From NCBI GenBank assembly GCA_015183035.1, contig JACZZP010000005.1, forward strand, positions 930,001 to 994,000: a stretch of 64,000 bases of DNA, read 5' to 3'. Shown piece after piece: positions 13,120 through 26,564 of this stretch. Origin of the DNA: Meloidogyne chitwoodi. Lineage: Eukaryota; Nematoda; Chromadorea; Rhabditida; Meloidogynidae. The stretch's first letter is position 1. Each line of letters begins with the position of its first letter. The notes beneath the pieces are model-generated. The model was not told the DNA's origin. It searched no databases and saw nothing but the letters and a program-made list of their open reading frames with translations. Position numbers and translations under genes: made by a program.

Positions 13120-16095
13120 TTAATCATCATTAATTTCTTTTTTCTCATTTTCTTCTTCTGTTGTTTCAATTTCCCGAACTGCACTTAAATTAAACTTTTG
13201 ATTATTTTGCCCTAAATTTATTGTCATTTGAACAAGAAATCTTCTCCGATTTTGTAATAACATTGCTAATTGATTAATTCCACGATTACCTTTTTTTAAA
13301 AAATTAAAAATAATTATTTTTTATTAAACAATAAATATATATATCACAAATTATAAAAGGATAAAATATTTAATTTTATTTAATTTAAAGTTATCTCCCT
13401 TTTAATTAATAATTATTTTCCTTTATTTTCTCTTATATTTACCTTTATTATTTTCAAAATCACCATTATTATTATTAATTATATTTCCAGTCAAATTACT
13501 TCTTAAACTATTTGAAACAATTGCTATAGAATATTTTTCTAAAAATTTTTCAACTTTTTCATGACGCATAATTTCTTCATTTGTTGGCTTTGCATTTTTA
13601 AAAAGACAAAAACGAAAACGAATAAATGCTCTACATATTGCTTTACGTATTCTTTTATCATTTGATACATAAATTGGAAAACGAAGTGCACAACCACAAA
13701 TTGTTAACTTTAAAATTATTTTTTAATTCTCATTTGAGGAGAGAATTGTTAAAAAAATAAAAAGTTTTTTCAAAATATCCTCATTAATTTCCTCTTTTTT
13801 TTTAATTTTATTTTTCTTATTAAAAAGTATTTAAAAAATATAAATATTTTTTTTTAATTAAATAAAATTTAATAAATTTATTAATTATTTACCAAAGCAG
13901 CAATATCAGTTGCAATTAAATAAATATTAAAATTATCTTGTCTTAGCAATTTTAAATCAAAATATTCCCAAATATTTAATGCTGTACTAACAGAATTTGA
14001 TATTAAATAACAACCAACAACCTAAGTTTTTTATAAATATGTGACAAAATAATTAAAAAATATTTTCTAACCATTACAAGTGTTCTAGTTGCTATTCTAA
14101 CTCCAATCTTTCCATTATCTATTGGCAATGGAGAATTTATATTCCTTTCACTATATTCAGATGATGGACATCGCTCTAAATGTTTTCTTTCAATTTCTAA
14201 TTTTTTATTATTTTTTTTATTTTTTAAATCCAAAATAAGAGGAACATAAGAACTGTAAAAATAATATAAATTTAAATATAAATTAATTAATAAAAAGCAT
14301 TAGAGAAGTGTCCCCTTTACCTTTAATGGAGAGTTTTTATTAGAATTTGGAACATTTACTTTTATTTTAATAAATTATATAAAATTACCATTTAAATATG
14401 GAAATTTGCCTTTTATTAGACTGAATATTATTTTTATTATTTAATAAAGATGACTGAACATTTTTATTATTTTTAATATTAAAATGAACATTTTGAGTGT
14501 TTTTTTCAATTAAATTTTGTTGATGATCATTTATGCTAATTATTGAACCAGAATATTCTCCTAAAATTGAAAAATAAAAATTAAAAATTTATTTTATTTT
14601 ACCTATTGGTTTCTTTCTTCTACGTCGTCTTAATTCTTTTACAATACATAAATTACAATAAGAAAGTATAATAAAAGGTAAAATAACTGAAAAAACATTT
14701 CTTGTCCAAAACCGCAAAGATTGATATTTTATTAATTTATTATCATTAAAATTGAGAACAAAAATAAAACTGAAAAATATATTATTAAATAAAATAATAT
14801 ATATATTTATATTAAAGTTAAGTTAATATTTGTTAATTAATTTAAAAAAAGATTAAAGAATAATTAAAAAGAAAAAGTAAATAATTAAGGATTTAATTAT
14901 TTTATGAACGAAAACTTAACAATTAATTAAAAAAAGGAACTTATCCCATACCTTTTATTTAAACTATTACTTGTTTCTTTTTTAAAATGAGGGGAAATGG
15001 TTAAAGGAATATTTTATCTAATTATTTTTTTATTAAAATATAAAAATATATTTTAAAAAACCTTTCTACAAAATTTGAACATTCAAGAAATTGAATAAGA
15101 TTAATTTCAAAATAAAGAGTAGCCTTTAATATAAAAGCAAAAATAAGAATTACCAAAATAACAAAAGGTTTTCTTTTTACAATAAAAACAAGCAAACATT
15201 TCTTTATAAAATTTAAAATATTTTTTTTTAATTAAAAAAAAAATACCTGTGTATTAAATGGACTATTAGCTAAATAACGTTCAATACTAGCTATTACAAG
15301 AAGAAAATTACAAACTGTTAAAGCAAAGTGCTGAAATTTTTTAAAATTAAATTAAAGTTTAAAATATTATTTAAAGTAAACTTAAAAGAAACAGAATGGG
15401 ATTGTCAACGTTCTCAATTTTTAAATAATTTTTAATTTTTCTAAAATCCTTAATTAATTAATATATTTTTAGAATTAATTTAATTTTTCTAAATTTTAAT
15501 TATTTAGGTGAGGATATTGACAAAAGACTAATAAATACTAAATAATATTTTTTTAATAAATTTATGTAATTTAATTTAAAAATTGTAGGGAAAAATCAAA
15601 TAAAATAATTTTAATATTTGAGGATCTTTTTTGAATATAAGTACTTATTTAAGATAATACTTATAAAATCTCAGTTTAATTAAAAAAAACAATTATTATT
15701 ACTTCTAAACAAAAAAATATTCTTATAGTTGTTACCCAAAAATTAATTAATGTTTTAAAACCAAATTGTAAAGAAATAAAATAAATAGGAGAAATGAGCA
15801 AATAAATTGAAGATACAACAATATCAAAGAAAGAAAGAAGTACTGGATTTATATAATTTTGTCTTCTTAGCTTTCTTGATGTGGCAAAAACATAAAAAAG
15901 TAAAATATTTAAAGTAATTGATATCTTAAAATATATTTAATTTATTTAAAAAAATTAAATTAATTAATGTACAAAAGAAATTAATAATCCAAGTATTCCA
16001 ACAATTAAAAATCTCAAATCATAATTATTAAATATTCTTTGTTGTTGTTGACATTTTAAATTAATAATTGTTTGATTTAATCTAAATAAATGCAT
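13120..16095 (-). CDS. Rhodopsin-family GPCR, neuropeptide-receptor type
   Basis: The gene starts at 16095 (MHLFRLNQTIINLKC) and ends at 13120 (EEENEKKEINDD). Successive minus-strand exons give seven hydrophobic segments. TM1 contains FLIVGILGLLISFV and LNILLFYVFATSRKL, followed by NPVLLSFFDIVVSS (TM2). TM3 ends in ASIERYLAN, an ERY form of the DRY motif. FVILVILIFAFILKA is TM4. FSVILPFIILSYCNL is TM5, followed by the basic loop KELRRRRRKKPIG. The third cytoplasmic loop is long and Asn/Lys-rich. TM6-7 include GVRIATRTLVMV and ALRFPIYVSNDKRIRKA, where P-I-Y stands for the usual NPxxY. The layout fits nematode FMRFamide/neuropeptide-type receptors. The ligand is unknown, and exact exon joins in the loop are approximate. 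Confidence 0.82.
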
Positions 16096-19000
16096 TTTTA
16101 AGCATTTATTTTATTATTATAAGTTTATTTTATTTATTTACAAAATACTAAAAAAATAAATAAATTTAATTTTAAAATAAATTATTTTTGTAATTTTAAA
16201 GGTTTTTAAAAAATAATAAAAAAATAAAATAATAAATTCCTCAAAAAAATATAAAAAAAGAAAGGAAGGAAGGAAGGAAGGAAGGAAATTTTTGATGTTT
16301 TTAATTATTAATTTTTTCCCCAAATTTTTATTTTTTTTAATGTCTGTGGTAATAAATAAAGAAGGATATTTTTAATTCATATACACGCTATACAAAGGTA
16401 GTAGTGTAGTTGGAAAGAATGATGAAATTAATAAAATTGGTTAAAGTACAATTTAGATTTATTTTTACATTTATTCTTAATTAAAAGAGAATATAAATTA
16501 ATTAATTAAAAAATAATTAGAAGAAAGATACTAAGTTTATTACTTATATAAATTAATCAGGTAAGGGGCAAAACAATAAATACAAAATGCCTTATGCACT
16601 TTTAGAGTACTAGCAACCCATGGACAGTTGCTTCAGCGCAAACCTGAATCTATTTATTTAAATTGACTTTAATGTTTCATATTACACGAAATCAACCATA
16701 GCCCATGTGTCATCGTTGAAAGAAAAAGTTGTGAATATATATTAGTAATTAGGGAAATAATAATAATTAAAATAAGAAAATCCTCTATATATTTATATAA
16801 ATTGTTAATTAAGACTTAAAAAATGTTAAAATTATTCATTAGTTTTTATGATCTTATTGTTAGATAAAGCAAAAATAAATATAAAAATAAATAAATTCAT
16901 TAAAAATGAATAACTGCCCTTTTCTTAACAAGTATTATTTTAGCATTATTTTAGCAAAATAAATAAAAAATAAATAAATATGTTAAAAACAACAAAAATG
17001 TGTAAACAAAGAGAAAAACTTTAAGATTAAATAAATATATTAATTTTATTATTAAGCACAAATCTCTCAGGAATAAATGAAATTTTATGACTCTTACGCA
17101 TTGAAAAACATAAAATTGTAATTTTCTTTGTTAATTTTTTAGAAAATATTTTAATTATAGTCTTAAGGAAATTTTTGGTTTAATGGCGATTTCAACAAAA
17201 AAAGTATTTAACCGATTTTAGAGGGTCAAGAAATCCCAACCCAAAAATCGTCGAGAATTTTCAATTTTTTGGTCTTTTGTCTATAAATTTTTAGCGAAGA
17301 GTTTATTTTATATTTATTGCCAAAACAAAAATTTTAAATTTGAAAGCATCAAAGGTTTTAAAGATTCACATGTCACCATTATATATAAATTAACTCAACG
17401 CCATTATTTGTTTTATTTAAAAATAATAAATAAATAAATAAATAGACATATATATTTTATGATATCATTTTTTTAAAATTACGTAAAAATTTATTTATAA
17501 TTAAAAAAAAAGATTATTTTTTAGGTCTAACTAGCTCTATTGAATTAAAACAATACCTAACTATATTAAAATAAACAAATGTTATTTTTTAATTTTAAGG
17601 AATTTATTGATAATAAAATATTATTTTATAAGTACTTTATTTTAATGCCAAAAAGAGATTGAGACTTACAAACTTCCGGCTAATAACATTTCTCTTTGTT
17701 GTTTTTAGTTTATTTTTTTGTATTTATTTATCCCTAATTTTTAATTATTTAATATTTATTTATTTAAAATTAATGTTTTTTAGATAAAATAAATAAATAA
17801 ATATAATCTTTTGTCATTATTTTTCATTTCCTTAAATTTAAATCATTTTATATTCCCATTTTGTCCTCCAATATACCTATATATAATATAAATGTCTCTT
17901 TCCTCTGACAAAAGTAATCTGAGATAATAAAAAGAAAATTGAAAGAGGGTAATCTGAGAAAAAAAGAGAGATTTTTTATTTTTTAGATTAAAACCTAAAA
18001 ATTTAATGTTTATGTTGATATTTATCCGTTATTGTGGGAAAATGCTTTTTTACCTTTTTTGGTCATTTAATAGCTCAAATGAATGTTTTTTCAAGGTAAA
18101 AATAAAAAATAATAATTATAAAATAAATTTAATCATTGAAGTATTAAAAAACCAAAAAATATAATTAATTATTTGTTTTAATATTATATATTTTTACATA
18201 AACATAATATTAATTAATAAAAATAAAAATTTCGGTTAAAAATGTTTTCTTCTTTTCAATAGGATTAATTTTTAATTCTAAAATTTTTTATAAAATTAAT
18301 AAAAAATAAACAAAATCAATAATTAAAAAAAAATTTATTTTATTTTAATACATTAACAAATAATTTTTATTTAAAATAAAATTATTTTTTTTTAATAAAA
18401 CAAAAGAAATAAAAATTTATAAAACTAAAAAAAAATAATTAATCCTTAAATTTAATTTAATTTTATTATTTTTCTAAAAAAACATTTCCAAATATAATAT
18501 ATAAATATATTTATTTAATGTAATATAATATATTATTTATTTATTTTATAACAAACAAAGAAGCTTGGCAACGAAATAATTAATTAATTTTTTCTTTTTT
18601 TTTTTAATGAAAAATATTTTGGAGAAAAAAAAACAACTTATTGTGTAATAAAAAATTAATTAAATTTTTTAAAATATAAAAATAATTAATATTTTAAAAT
18701 AAAAAATATTTTTAATTAAATAATATAAAAATAAATATATTTTTAATTTTAAATGGAAAAAATAAATAAATTTATGAAATATTTAGACAATCAAAAAACA
18801 CTAAAAAAACATATCCTTTTTGGCAGTTTTGACAAATTTAAATAAAAATTATTTTCTTATTAAAAATCTAAATTTTTTTTTAATTTCTATTTTCGAGTAT
18901 AATTTCCCGAATATTTAATTTTTCAAAAAAAATTTATTTTGAAAAAAAAGACTCAAAATTAATATATTTTAGTATTTTCTCTATTAATCCATTTTATTAT

Positions 19001-19646
19001 TTTAATTAATTATAATTAAAAAATTTTTTTTTAATAAATTTTATTTTTAAAGAAAAAAGTTTTTATTCACCTTGGTAACATTCTAATAAATATATTTATA
19101 TTTATTTATTATAAAATAAAAAAATAAATATTTATATGTATATGATAAAAATAAGCTTATTAATAATTATTAATAATTCATTTTAAATATATTTTTTAAG
19201 TATATTTATTTAAAATTAGTGATAAAAAATATTTTGCCATTTTTATTTATTATTTTAATATTTATATTTTATTTTAATTTAAATAAATTTTTTAAATTTA
19301 TTAATAACAAAGTAATGTAAATTTAAAAATAAAAAATATCAAAAGAAAGAAAATTTTGTACTAAATAATAAAGAAAATGAAGTTACTTTTTAATCTTTTT
19401 TCTTATAATTAAAATGTTGATATACCTATGTACTAAAGCACAATGTAAATAATATTATTTTTATTTATTTTAAATTATTTTCTTAATTTAATTTTGTTCT
19501 GTGACTAATTTTTATTTTTAAATATTTATTTAATTAATGATTAATTTTAGGTCATGAGAAATAGCTTTACTTTTAAGAATATCATTTCTTTATTTTTGTT
19601 TTTTATATTTATTAATTAATTAATTAACAACAATTTACCTTTTTTA
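16096..19646. other. AT-rich intergenic spacer with a GGAA microsatellite
   Basis: No gene was recognised in 3.5 kb. A (GGAA)6 microsatellite lies at 16264-16287, just upstream of the GPCR start. A less AT-rich patch at about 16590-16720 has no open frame. The DNA otherwise consists of A/T-rich simple sequence. It separates the divergent GPCR (-) and DUF273 (+) genes and presumably holds their promoters. Confidence 0.6.
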
Positions 19647-21402
19647 ATGAAAATTTGCAACATTAAAGCATCTTTTATTTTAATATTTATTTTCTTTATT
19701 ATTTTATTTATATTTATTTATTTTATTATATTTAATTTATTTCAATCAGAATTATCAATAAATTATTTGACATCATTAGAGTATTTTTTTTTAAATAATT
19801 AAATAAAAATAAAAAGAAAATTAAAATTAGGAAATATTTAAATTGACAAAATTGTAAATAATTTATTTATTTTTTATTTTAGTCAATTTTCTAAAAACAA
19901 TAATAATAATTTAAGAAGAGGAATACTAAACAATTATTCAAAAATAGCAATAATTAATGTTTTTGATAAATCAGAACTTTTAAAAGAATTTGGTTTAGCA
20001 TTAAGTACTGTTAATTGTTATGTTCAAATGTTTCAAGATTTAACTCATTTTATTTTAATTTCACCAAATAATCAAAATAATACATTATTGCTAAATAACA
20101 CTAAATGCAAACAAAATGATGTAAGATTTTATTTTATTAAATTATTAAATTAAATTTTATTAAAAAGAAAATTCTCAAATTTTCTTATGTTTTCCTCAAT
20201 TTTATAAGTGTTAATTACATAATATAGGTAATAGTTTTATATAAATTTTAGAGTATTATTTGTCTAAAAAAATTTCAAAAAAAAATGTTTTGTAAAATAT
20301 ATATTAATTTATTTACCAAGGTATAAAAACAGAAATTTTTTATTTTTTTTTGAAAAACTTTTTTTTTTATTTCCATTTTCCTTTTTGCCACAGAATTTTA
20401 GTAATAAAAAAATAGTTTATGTTTCGTCGTCATTGTGTTATTGCAGAATGGATGTCTCAACATCCTGAATTTGATTGGATATTATTTATTGATGGAGATA
20501 TTGCTGTTGTTAATCCAAATCATTCAATTTATGAATATATTAATGATGAACAAATTATTTTTATTGATAGAATATTTAATAATGAAATAATGGCTGGAAG
20601 TTATATAGCAAAGTTATTAATTTTAATTAAATTAAACATTTCTTTTTTTATTTATTAGAAATACTATTTATGCTCAAAATTTTCTATTTAACTGGGCGGA
20701 TTATTTTTATTGTTTACCACAAAGTTTTCATGGAACAGACAACGGGGCTATTCATGTTATATATTTTTTTGATTTCCAATTTTTTTCACTTTAGGCACTT
20801 TTTATGGAAAAATTTTCAGTTTTAGAGCACAGAAATGCATGTCAACATTTATGGGAAATATCAAAGTATAACTTTAATTTAAAATTAAATTAATATTTTT
20901 TTAAAAGAAATTTTGCTGATTTAAATATATTTGAAGTTTGTGTTAGATATTTTAATTCAAAACAAATGATTAACCGAACATTCGATAAAGGCAAAATTCG
21001 TATTTTAGAAAAAGCTAAAGGTTGGGTAAGAGATGGTGGACATACTGGGACAAAATTTTCAATAAAAGATTTTATGCTTCATGGATGGAAATATTCGTAA
21101 ATATTTAATAAAATTCAGATTTACTTTAAAATATTATAATTATAATAAATCTAAAGTTATAAATAATATTTAATATTTTTTTAGAACTTTTAATAATAAA
21201 AAAAGAAGAATTTAATCCTTGGGAATTTCCATTTAAAAAAGAACAACATTTTGACAATTATATATTTTGTAATAATGAAACAGAATGGTTATTTAATGAA
21301 AATTTTGTTGAACGTGAATATATAATTGAAGAAATATTACAAAAAATTATTGATAAAACTAATATTGAATATAATAAAATTGTTCAAAGACTTAGATATT
21401 AA
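19647..21402 (+). CDS. DUF273-family glycosyltransferase, type II membrane protein
   Basis: Exon 1 (19647 to about 19773) encodes a cytoplasmic tip and one hydrophobic signal anchor ([19 protein letters not shown]), typical of Golgi glycosyltransferases. Exon 2 (about 19883-20119) gives the stem ([19 protein letters not shown]). Exon 3 starts at 20416 directly after an AG ([18 protein letters not shown]) and carries [19 protein letters not shown], with a D-x-D-like nucleotide-sugar motif. Later exons carry [38 protein letters not shown] and [20 protein letters not shown]. This is the pattern of the nematode-expanded DUF273 family (related to GMA12/MNN10 galactosyltransferases). The last exon (about 21184-21402, ending IVQRLRY) is clearly coding, but its frame does not join the previous exon (ending GWKYS at about 21098) with any GT-AG pair I can see. 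It may be a frameshift or an unseen mini-exon. Confidence 0.82.
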
Positions 21403-21661
21403 TATAAACAAAAATATTCAACTTTTTAAATTATATTCTACATATTCCAATAAATTAATTTAGAAAAATGCTTAAAAAGATTGTTTGATAAAAAAATGTT
21501 CATAGGATTGTTGTATTCCACAATCTTCTACACAATTATGTTCTTCTCAAAAATTTAAGTTAAAAATTCCCAATAATATAAAACAAAAATATTTAAATAA
21601 GTTGAAGTATAAAACATATATTTTAAGGTCGAAGACATCGAAATATATCTAAAAAGAGAAT

Positions 21662-23317
21662 TTATATTAAATAAAATAATAGAATACTTCGATAAATATT
21701 TCGGAAGTGGTTTCTAGAATGATTTTGAGTTTGGGTGTTATGTAGTTGATTTTGAGTGTTTCTTTGATGATTTTGATTTTCGGTATTATTTGGTTGATTT
21801 TCGTTATTCTGTAGTTGATGATTTTGAATATTGTTATTTTCTTGAAAGACTATAACACGACAAATCGGACAGCTATTATGTTCATCAATCCTTAAAGTTA
21901 AAAAGGTTTTTTTCATTTAGAAATATAATAATCTTTTGCTGCAAATTTCTATTCGCATAAAAGAAAAGAAATTACTTACCAAGGTTCAATGCATTCATAA
22001 TGAAATATATGCTAAAAAAATTAAATTTAAAAATTCTACAATTTTTTATTTTGAGGACCTTACAATTACGCAATTTTTTTAGATTCTGGTCAATTTGCTT
22101 ATCTAGCAAACATATTGAGCAATCGTCGTCAATCTCATTTTTATCGAAAACAACTGAATTTTTAAATTAAATAATATATAAATTAGAGATTTTGCGAAAC
22201 TAAAAAATCAATGAATATAAAAACTAAAAACAAAAACGATTCACAAAAGCCAAGGCTAAATTCATACTAGGATTTTTGTCAAAAAAAAATTGCTCAGGGT
22301 TGAAGCGATTATATATTTTTTCGAATTCATCTTTATTAGTCAAAGTAGTAGTAATTTCATTCTGTAATTAAATTATAAAATACAATTTTTAGAAAACAAG
22401 GAAAGCTAACAATAAGTTGAAAATTGAGAGGAAAGAGATATTTTTATTTTTCTAAATTCAGATAGTAATTTAGATTATTTAGTTTATTAATACCTGATTT
22501 TTGTTTCCAATTCTGCAAAAATTAAAAAAATTAAAATATTCATATTTTTATGGGCATTTTCAAAATAATTAAATCTTTTTTTATTTACCTTATTTGAGTA
22601 CTTAAATGTTTACTGCATTCTTTTATGCCTTCAAGCACTTTGTCTTGATTTTCAACTTTCGATAAATCCTGTGGTATCCAACGAAATATATATTTATTAA
22701 ATAATTTATAATGATCTTGAATTGCTATCTTTTCATTTTTATTTTGTTCTATTGGAACTTTTATTTCTTCCAATGATTCTTCTCCGAAAATTTTGAAGAG
22801 TAAATTGGCCAAACAAAAAGATTGTTTTTCTGAAATAATGTTTTGTTTTTTTACTATTTAAAAATTTAATCCATTATTTATTAATAAACATACCAAGATT
22901 TTCTTTAAATTTCTTCGATAAAACTAGATGATTTTGACCAATTATAGTTGTTATCTTTTCAAAGATCATAACTTTATCTGAATTAATATTCGATTCATTT
23001 GTAGTTTCTAAATTGATCAAATTTATATTCCTTCCAAAGCAATCATTTGCATAATTTTCACCCATAAAGTTAGCCATTTCTTTTTTACTTATTGTAAAAT
23101 TTGTTAATTCTTTAGTCAACATTTTTTGAATTCCGCGATGAACGGCCCACCTATCTTCGAAATCTGCAATTTTTTCAGCAAAGATTTCTGTTCTGATATT
23201 TTTACTTAACAAAAGATAATCTGCAATACATTCAACATGTTCTTGTTGGGCAATTAAAACTGTTGAATTGGACAATAAATAAATTAAAATATAAAATATT
23301 GGAAAATTCAAAAACAT
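21662..23317 (-). CDS. Signal-peptide protein with C-terminal RING-H2 finger
   Basis: Seven exons close to 389 aa: 22894-23317, 22589-22829, 22494-22512, 22232-22361, 22059-22153, 21980-22011 and 21662-21890. The N-terminus MFLNFPIFYILIYLLSNSTV is a convincing signal peptide. Residues of about 25-270 are an unrecognised helical region (KELTNFTISKKEMANFMGE; two or three Cys). Near residue 285 a RING-H2 begins: CSICLLDK, then CKHIFHYEC, then W and CPICRV, giving Cys-Cys-Cys-His-His-Cys-Cys-Cys as expected for an E3 ubiquitin ligase. The tail is Asn/Gln/His-rich (NNIQNHQLQNNENQPNN). No second membrane segment is obvious, although the last residues (SILLFYLI) are hydrophobic. It could be an ER-lumenal, membrane-tail or exported protein. 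A secreted ubiquitin ligase acting in a host plant is conceivable but unproven. Confidence 0.85.
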
Positions 23318-24053
23318 ATTCTTAAAGATTTTTTTATTTAAAAATCAGATTTAATATTTAAAGAGGTAAAATTGAAAAGCGAAATGTAAAAAAGTAATTG
23401 AAATGAATGTATGTAGTATTGGCAAGATTTTAGAGAAAAATTAATACGCGAGGGAAAATATAAAATTAAAAGCATGTGATACTCTTTAACTTTCCCTATT
23501 TTACTCATGCACTCACATCAGATGAATATTGACTTCTCGATTGAATCATGTGAAGTTAGAGGGTCTATCCAACGGACAAATCATGTGAATATTTTTAGAA
23601 ACTTATTTTAATTTTTCTAAAAAGAAATTAAATAATTTGTTTGTAAATAAAATATTATGATGACTTCTCCCATTTTTTTTAAATGTCTATTTTCTTTAAT
23701 TGGTTTATGGTTTTATCATTTAACTTCAGGTTTTGTTTAAATAATTCATCGGTCTTAATAAAAAGAATTTTTACCTTGATAGTTATTAAAATAAATATAA
23801 TATTATGGTAGGTTTTTTGGCGAAGAAAAAGCTAGAAATTTTTTGAACAAGGACATTAAAGATCAATATTTGAGTGTCATTGCTTTTTTAATTTAATAAA
23901 TCTTCTTTTATTTACATATTAAATCATATTTTGAACAATAAGTATATTAACAATTTTTATATTTTTCTAAAACAATGTTTTTAGTGTTTTAACTTAAAAT
24001 TAATTTTTTATTTCTTTCAATTAGAGTGTTTTTTTATTTATTTGTGGACGATA
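23318..24053. promoter_or_regulatory. Divergent intergenic region
   Basis: This 0.7 kb lies between the start of the RING-H2 gene (minus) and the start of the KH-RING gene (plus), so it should hold both promoters. It includes a slightly GC-richer patch at 23465-23590 containing the near-palindromic pair TCATGTGAAG and ATCATGTGAAT. No gene or known element was recognised. Confidence 0.4.
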
Positions 24054-26157
24054 ATGCTTTGTAATAAACAATTAAATCACATTGGAAAATCATTTAATAC
24101 AGCCAAAGAACGTTCTAATGACGCTTTTTTACCTACATTACATAAAACTTCTATAGTTATTCCATCAATTGTTCAATCAGTTTTAATTGGAAATCGAGGT
24201 GTAAATATTAGAAAATTACAGGTTTTTTATTTAAATTTACTTTTTGTTTTTTCAACAATTTTAGACTGAATTTGGTGTAAAAATGCGTTTAATGGGTGAC
24301 AATTGGTTGGATTATCCAAATGGAAGAACATTGCAAATTTTGGGTGATTCTGAAGAGAAAATTTTCAAAGCAAGGAAATATATAGATGAAGAATATATTC
24401 TTAAAAAATGGGAGGTAAAAATTATGAATCAATTTATAAAGAAAATACACAGTGAATCTCGTGCATTATTTCCTTCTTATTTCGTCACCCTTTAAAAAAT
24501 AACCTCAAAAATATCTCAATATTCTAAAATTCTATCAAACAAAATTAATTTTTACCATAAAATTTCTTTTTTAGGCCATGAATATTGGACAGCGCTTGTT
24601 TACGACAGCTGAAGACGAACAAAACATTGTCTATAGAGAAGTTATTATACCTAAAATATTGACAACTAGAAGTGAAGAAGACATGGCTAAAATGCAGGTT
24701 TGTAATAAATATTTTTTTAAAATATTTTCATCTTGAAAAGTATTTTAATTCTAAAATTTTCGTCTTTTCTTGCTATTTTGTTTTTATGTTTTCTCGACTC
24801 ATTTTATAAATAAATATTTTATAGAAAAATTCTGGAATTATTGAATATCTCTACAGGGATTCAAAACAGGATGGTATGAGAATAATTATTTTGCGTGGAA
24901 CAAAAGATTCTGTTACCAAAGCTGAGAAGGAATTAGGAAGATTGACTGAACATATTCCCAGAAAAGCGAATTCTGTTAGCTCGGTAATTTTTCTAAAATT
25001 TTTATTTATGTAGTACCAATTTGTTGGACATTGCTTAATAAATATGGAAACAATAATTATATACTTCTTACAGAATTTTAAGGATACAAAATTCCAGAGC
25101 TTCAGTTACTTATTTGGCATTTTAACTAAATAATATCACAAATATTTTTTTTTAGTTTGGTGACGAAACCATTGTCGATGCAAAACATTTTATTCTGCCT
25201 CAACATAATTTAATCAATAATTCTTTACCAAAATCTTCACAAAAAATAGTCAATTCTCATCAATCAAAAAATGTTCAACATTCATTAAATCAGAAATTAT
25301 TTGCATATTCACCACCTCCTCTTCAACATCCAAATTTAGCAAAACTTCGTATTAATAACGTAAAAAATGTTGACGTTTCTGTTTCTGCTTTTTCAATGCA
25401 GTCTTCAGTACTTCCAGGTTTTTTAAAATATTAAAAAAAATTTATTTTAAATATTAAAAATTTCTAGAAATTGCAAATTTTTTGCAGGGAAGCATCTAAA
25501 CTCTGTTGTACATCCTACCCATGGCAATAAAAATGATTTTATGGTTGATTCAGGAATTGGTTCACCTGAATTTCCTCAGAAACAACGAATTGAATATATT
25601 CACCGCAATTCTAAATTAAATAATTCAAAAAGTAGCACAACTTCTGTAGGTTTTGTGGAAAATATTTTAAAATTAGGCAGTTTTTTAGACACGATAAGTT
25701 ATTGAGAATTCGAGTTTAGAATGTAGTATATTTATAAGAATGTGGAATTAGTTCTATATAGGAAAAAGAAATAAATATGGACAAATTTTTACATATTATT
25801 TTTTATAGGATGAAAAATATGAAGCTGAGATACGTGAATTACGTTCAGAAAACGAGAAATTGGTAAAATAAAAATTCGGCTATTAAAAATTTTTACTTAA
25901 CTACAGAAAAGGCAAGTAGCACTAAAAGATCGTGAATTGGTTCGCTTAAACTGTGTAAGATCATGTTTTGGCTGTAACTCTGCTCAAGTAAATTTATAAA
26001 TATTTAAAATTTTATTTAATTTTTTTTTTCTTTCCAGCGTTCTATAATTTTCTTCCCTTGTGCTCATTTTCTTTTTTGTGTAGAATGTGCTGAACGTAAT
26101 GAAATTTGTTTAATTTGTAATTTACCAAGAGGAAAGAAATTGGTTAAATATGGTTAG
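24054..26157 (+). CDS. KH-domain RNA-binding protein with C-terminal RING finger (MEX-3-like)
   Basis: Nine exons close to 424 aa: 24054-24221, 24265-24414, 24575-24697, 24825-24983, 25156-25417, 25488-25645, 25809-25862, 25907-25987 and 26038-26157. The start is the ATG before LCNKQLNHIGKSF; an upstream 5' exon cannot be excluded. The first KH domain is at about residues 32-90 (TSIVIPSIVQSVLIGNRGVN, with IGNRG in place of the GxxG loop consensus), followed by a linked second region that may be a degenerate KH. The middle is Ser/Asn/Gln-rich. A short coiled coil (EAEIRELRSENEKLKRQVAL) precedes a C3HC4 RING: CFGCNS, CAHFLFCVEC, CLICNLP. Two KH domains plus a RING is the plan of vertebrate MEX3 post-transcriptional regulators. 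A role in mRNA control is inferred from this; orthology needs a tree. Confidence 0.82.
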
Positions 26158-26564
26158 ATTTTTTAGTTATCATAAATATTAAATTCACTTAAAAATTTTA
26201 AATAAAATGTTTAGACACATTGTCTTATTATTATTATTTATTTCCAATTTTATATTAATATTAATTTATTATGATATTTTGTTAATTTATTATTCCTTTT
26301 TAATTTTAAATAAAAAAGTATTTCAAAATTTACTGACTCAACAATTTCAAGACAGGAAAAAAACCTTAAGAAAAATTCTTTGGTTATTGCCCTACCATTG
26401 ATTGTTTTAATTTTTTTAAAGTGGATTTAAAAAATAAACTTTCAAAATTAAAAGCAAACAAATAAAATATATTTATAAAAGTAGAGAGGTTAATAACTAA
26501 AAAGAGTCAATCAAATTCATAAAAATTTGTTAACTAACGATTTATAAAAAGTCAGTTATTCTTA

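Noticed and set aside
16138..16323. 61-aa frame with SFLPSFLPSFL
   Set aside because: Produced by the GGAA microsatellite in the GPCR upstream region.
26207..26401. 64-aa hydrophobic frame after the KH-RING gene
   Set aside because: It starts right after the stop codon of the upstream gene, is made of AT-rich codons (Leu, Ile, Tyr, Phe) and has no exon signals; more likely 3' UTR.
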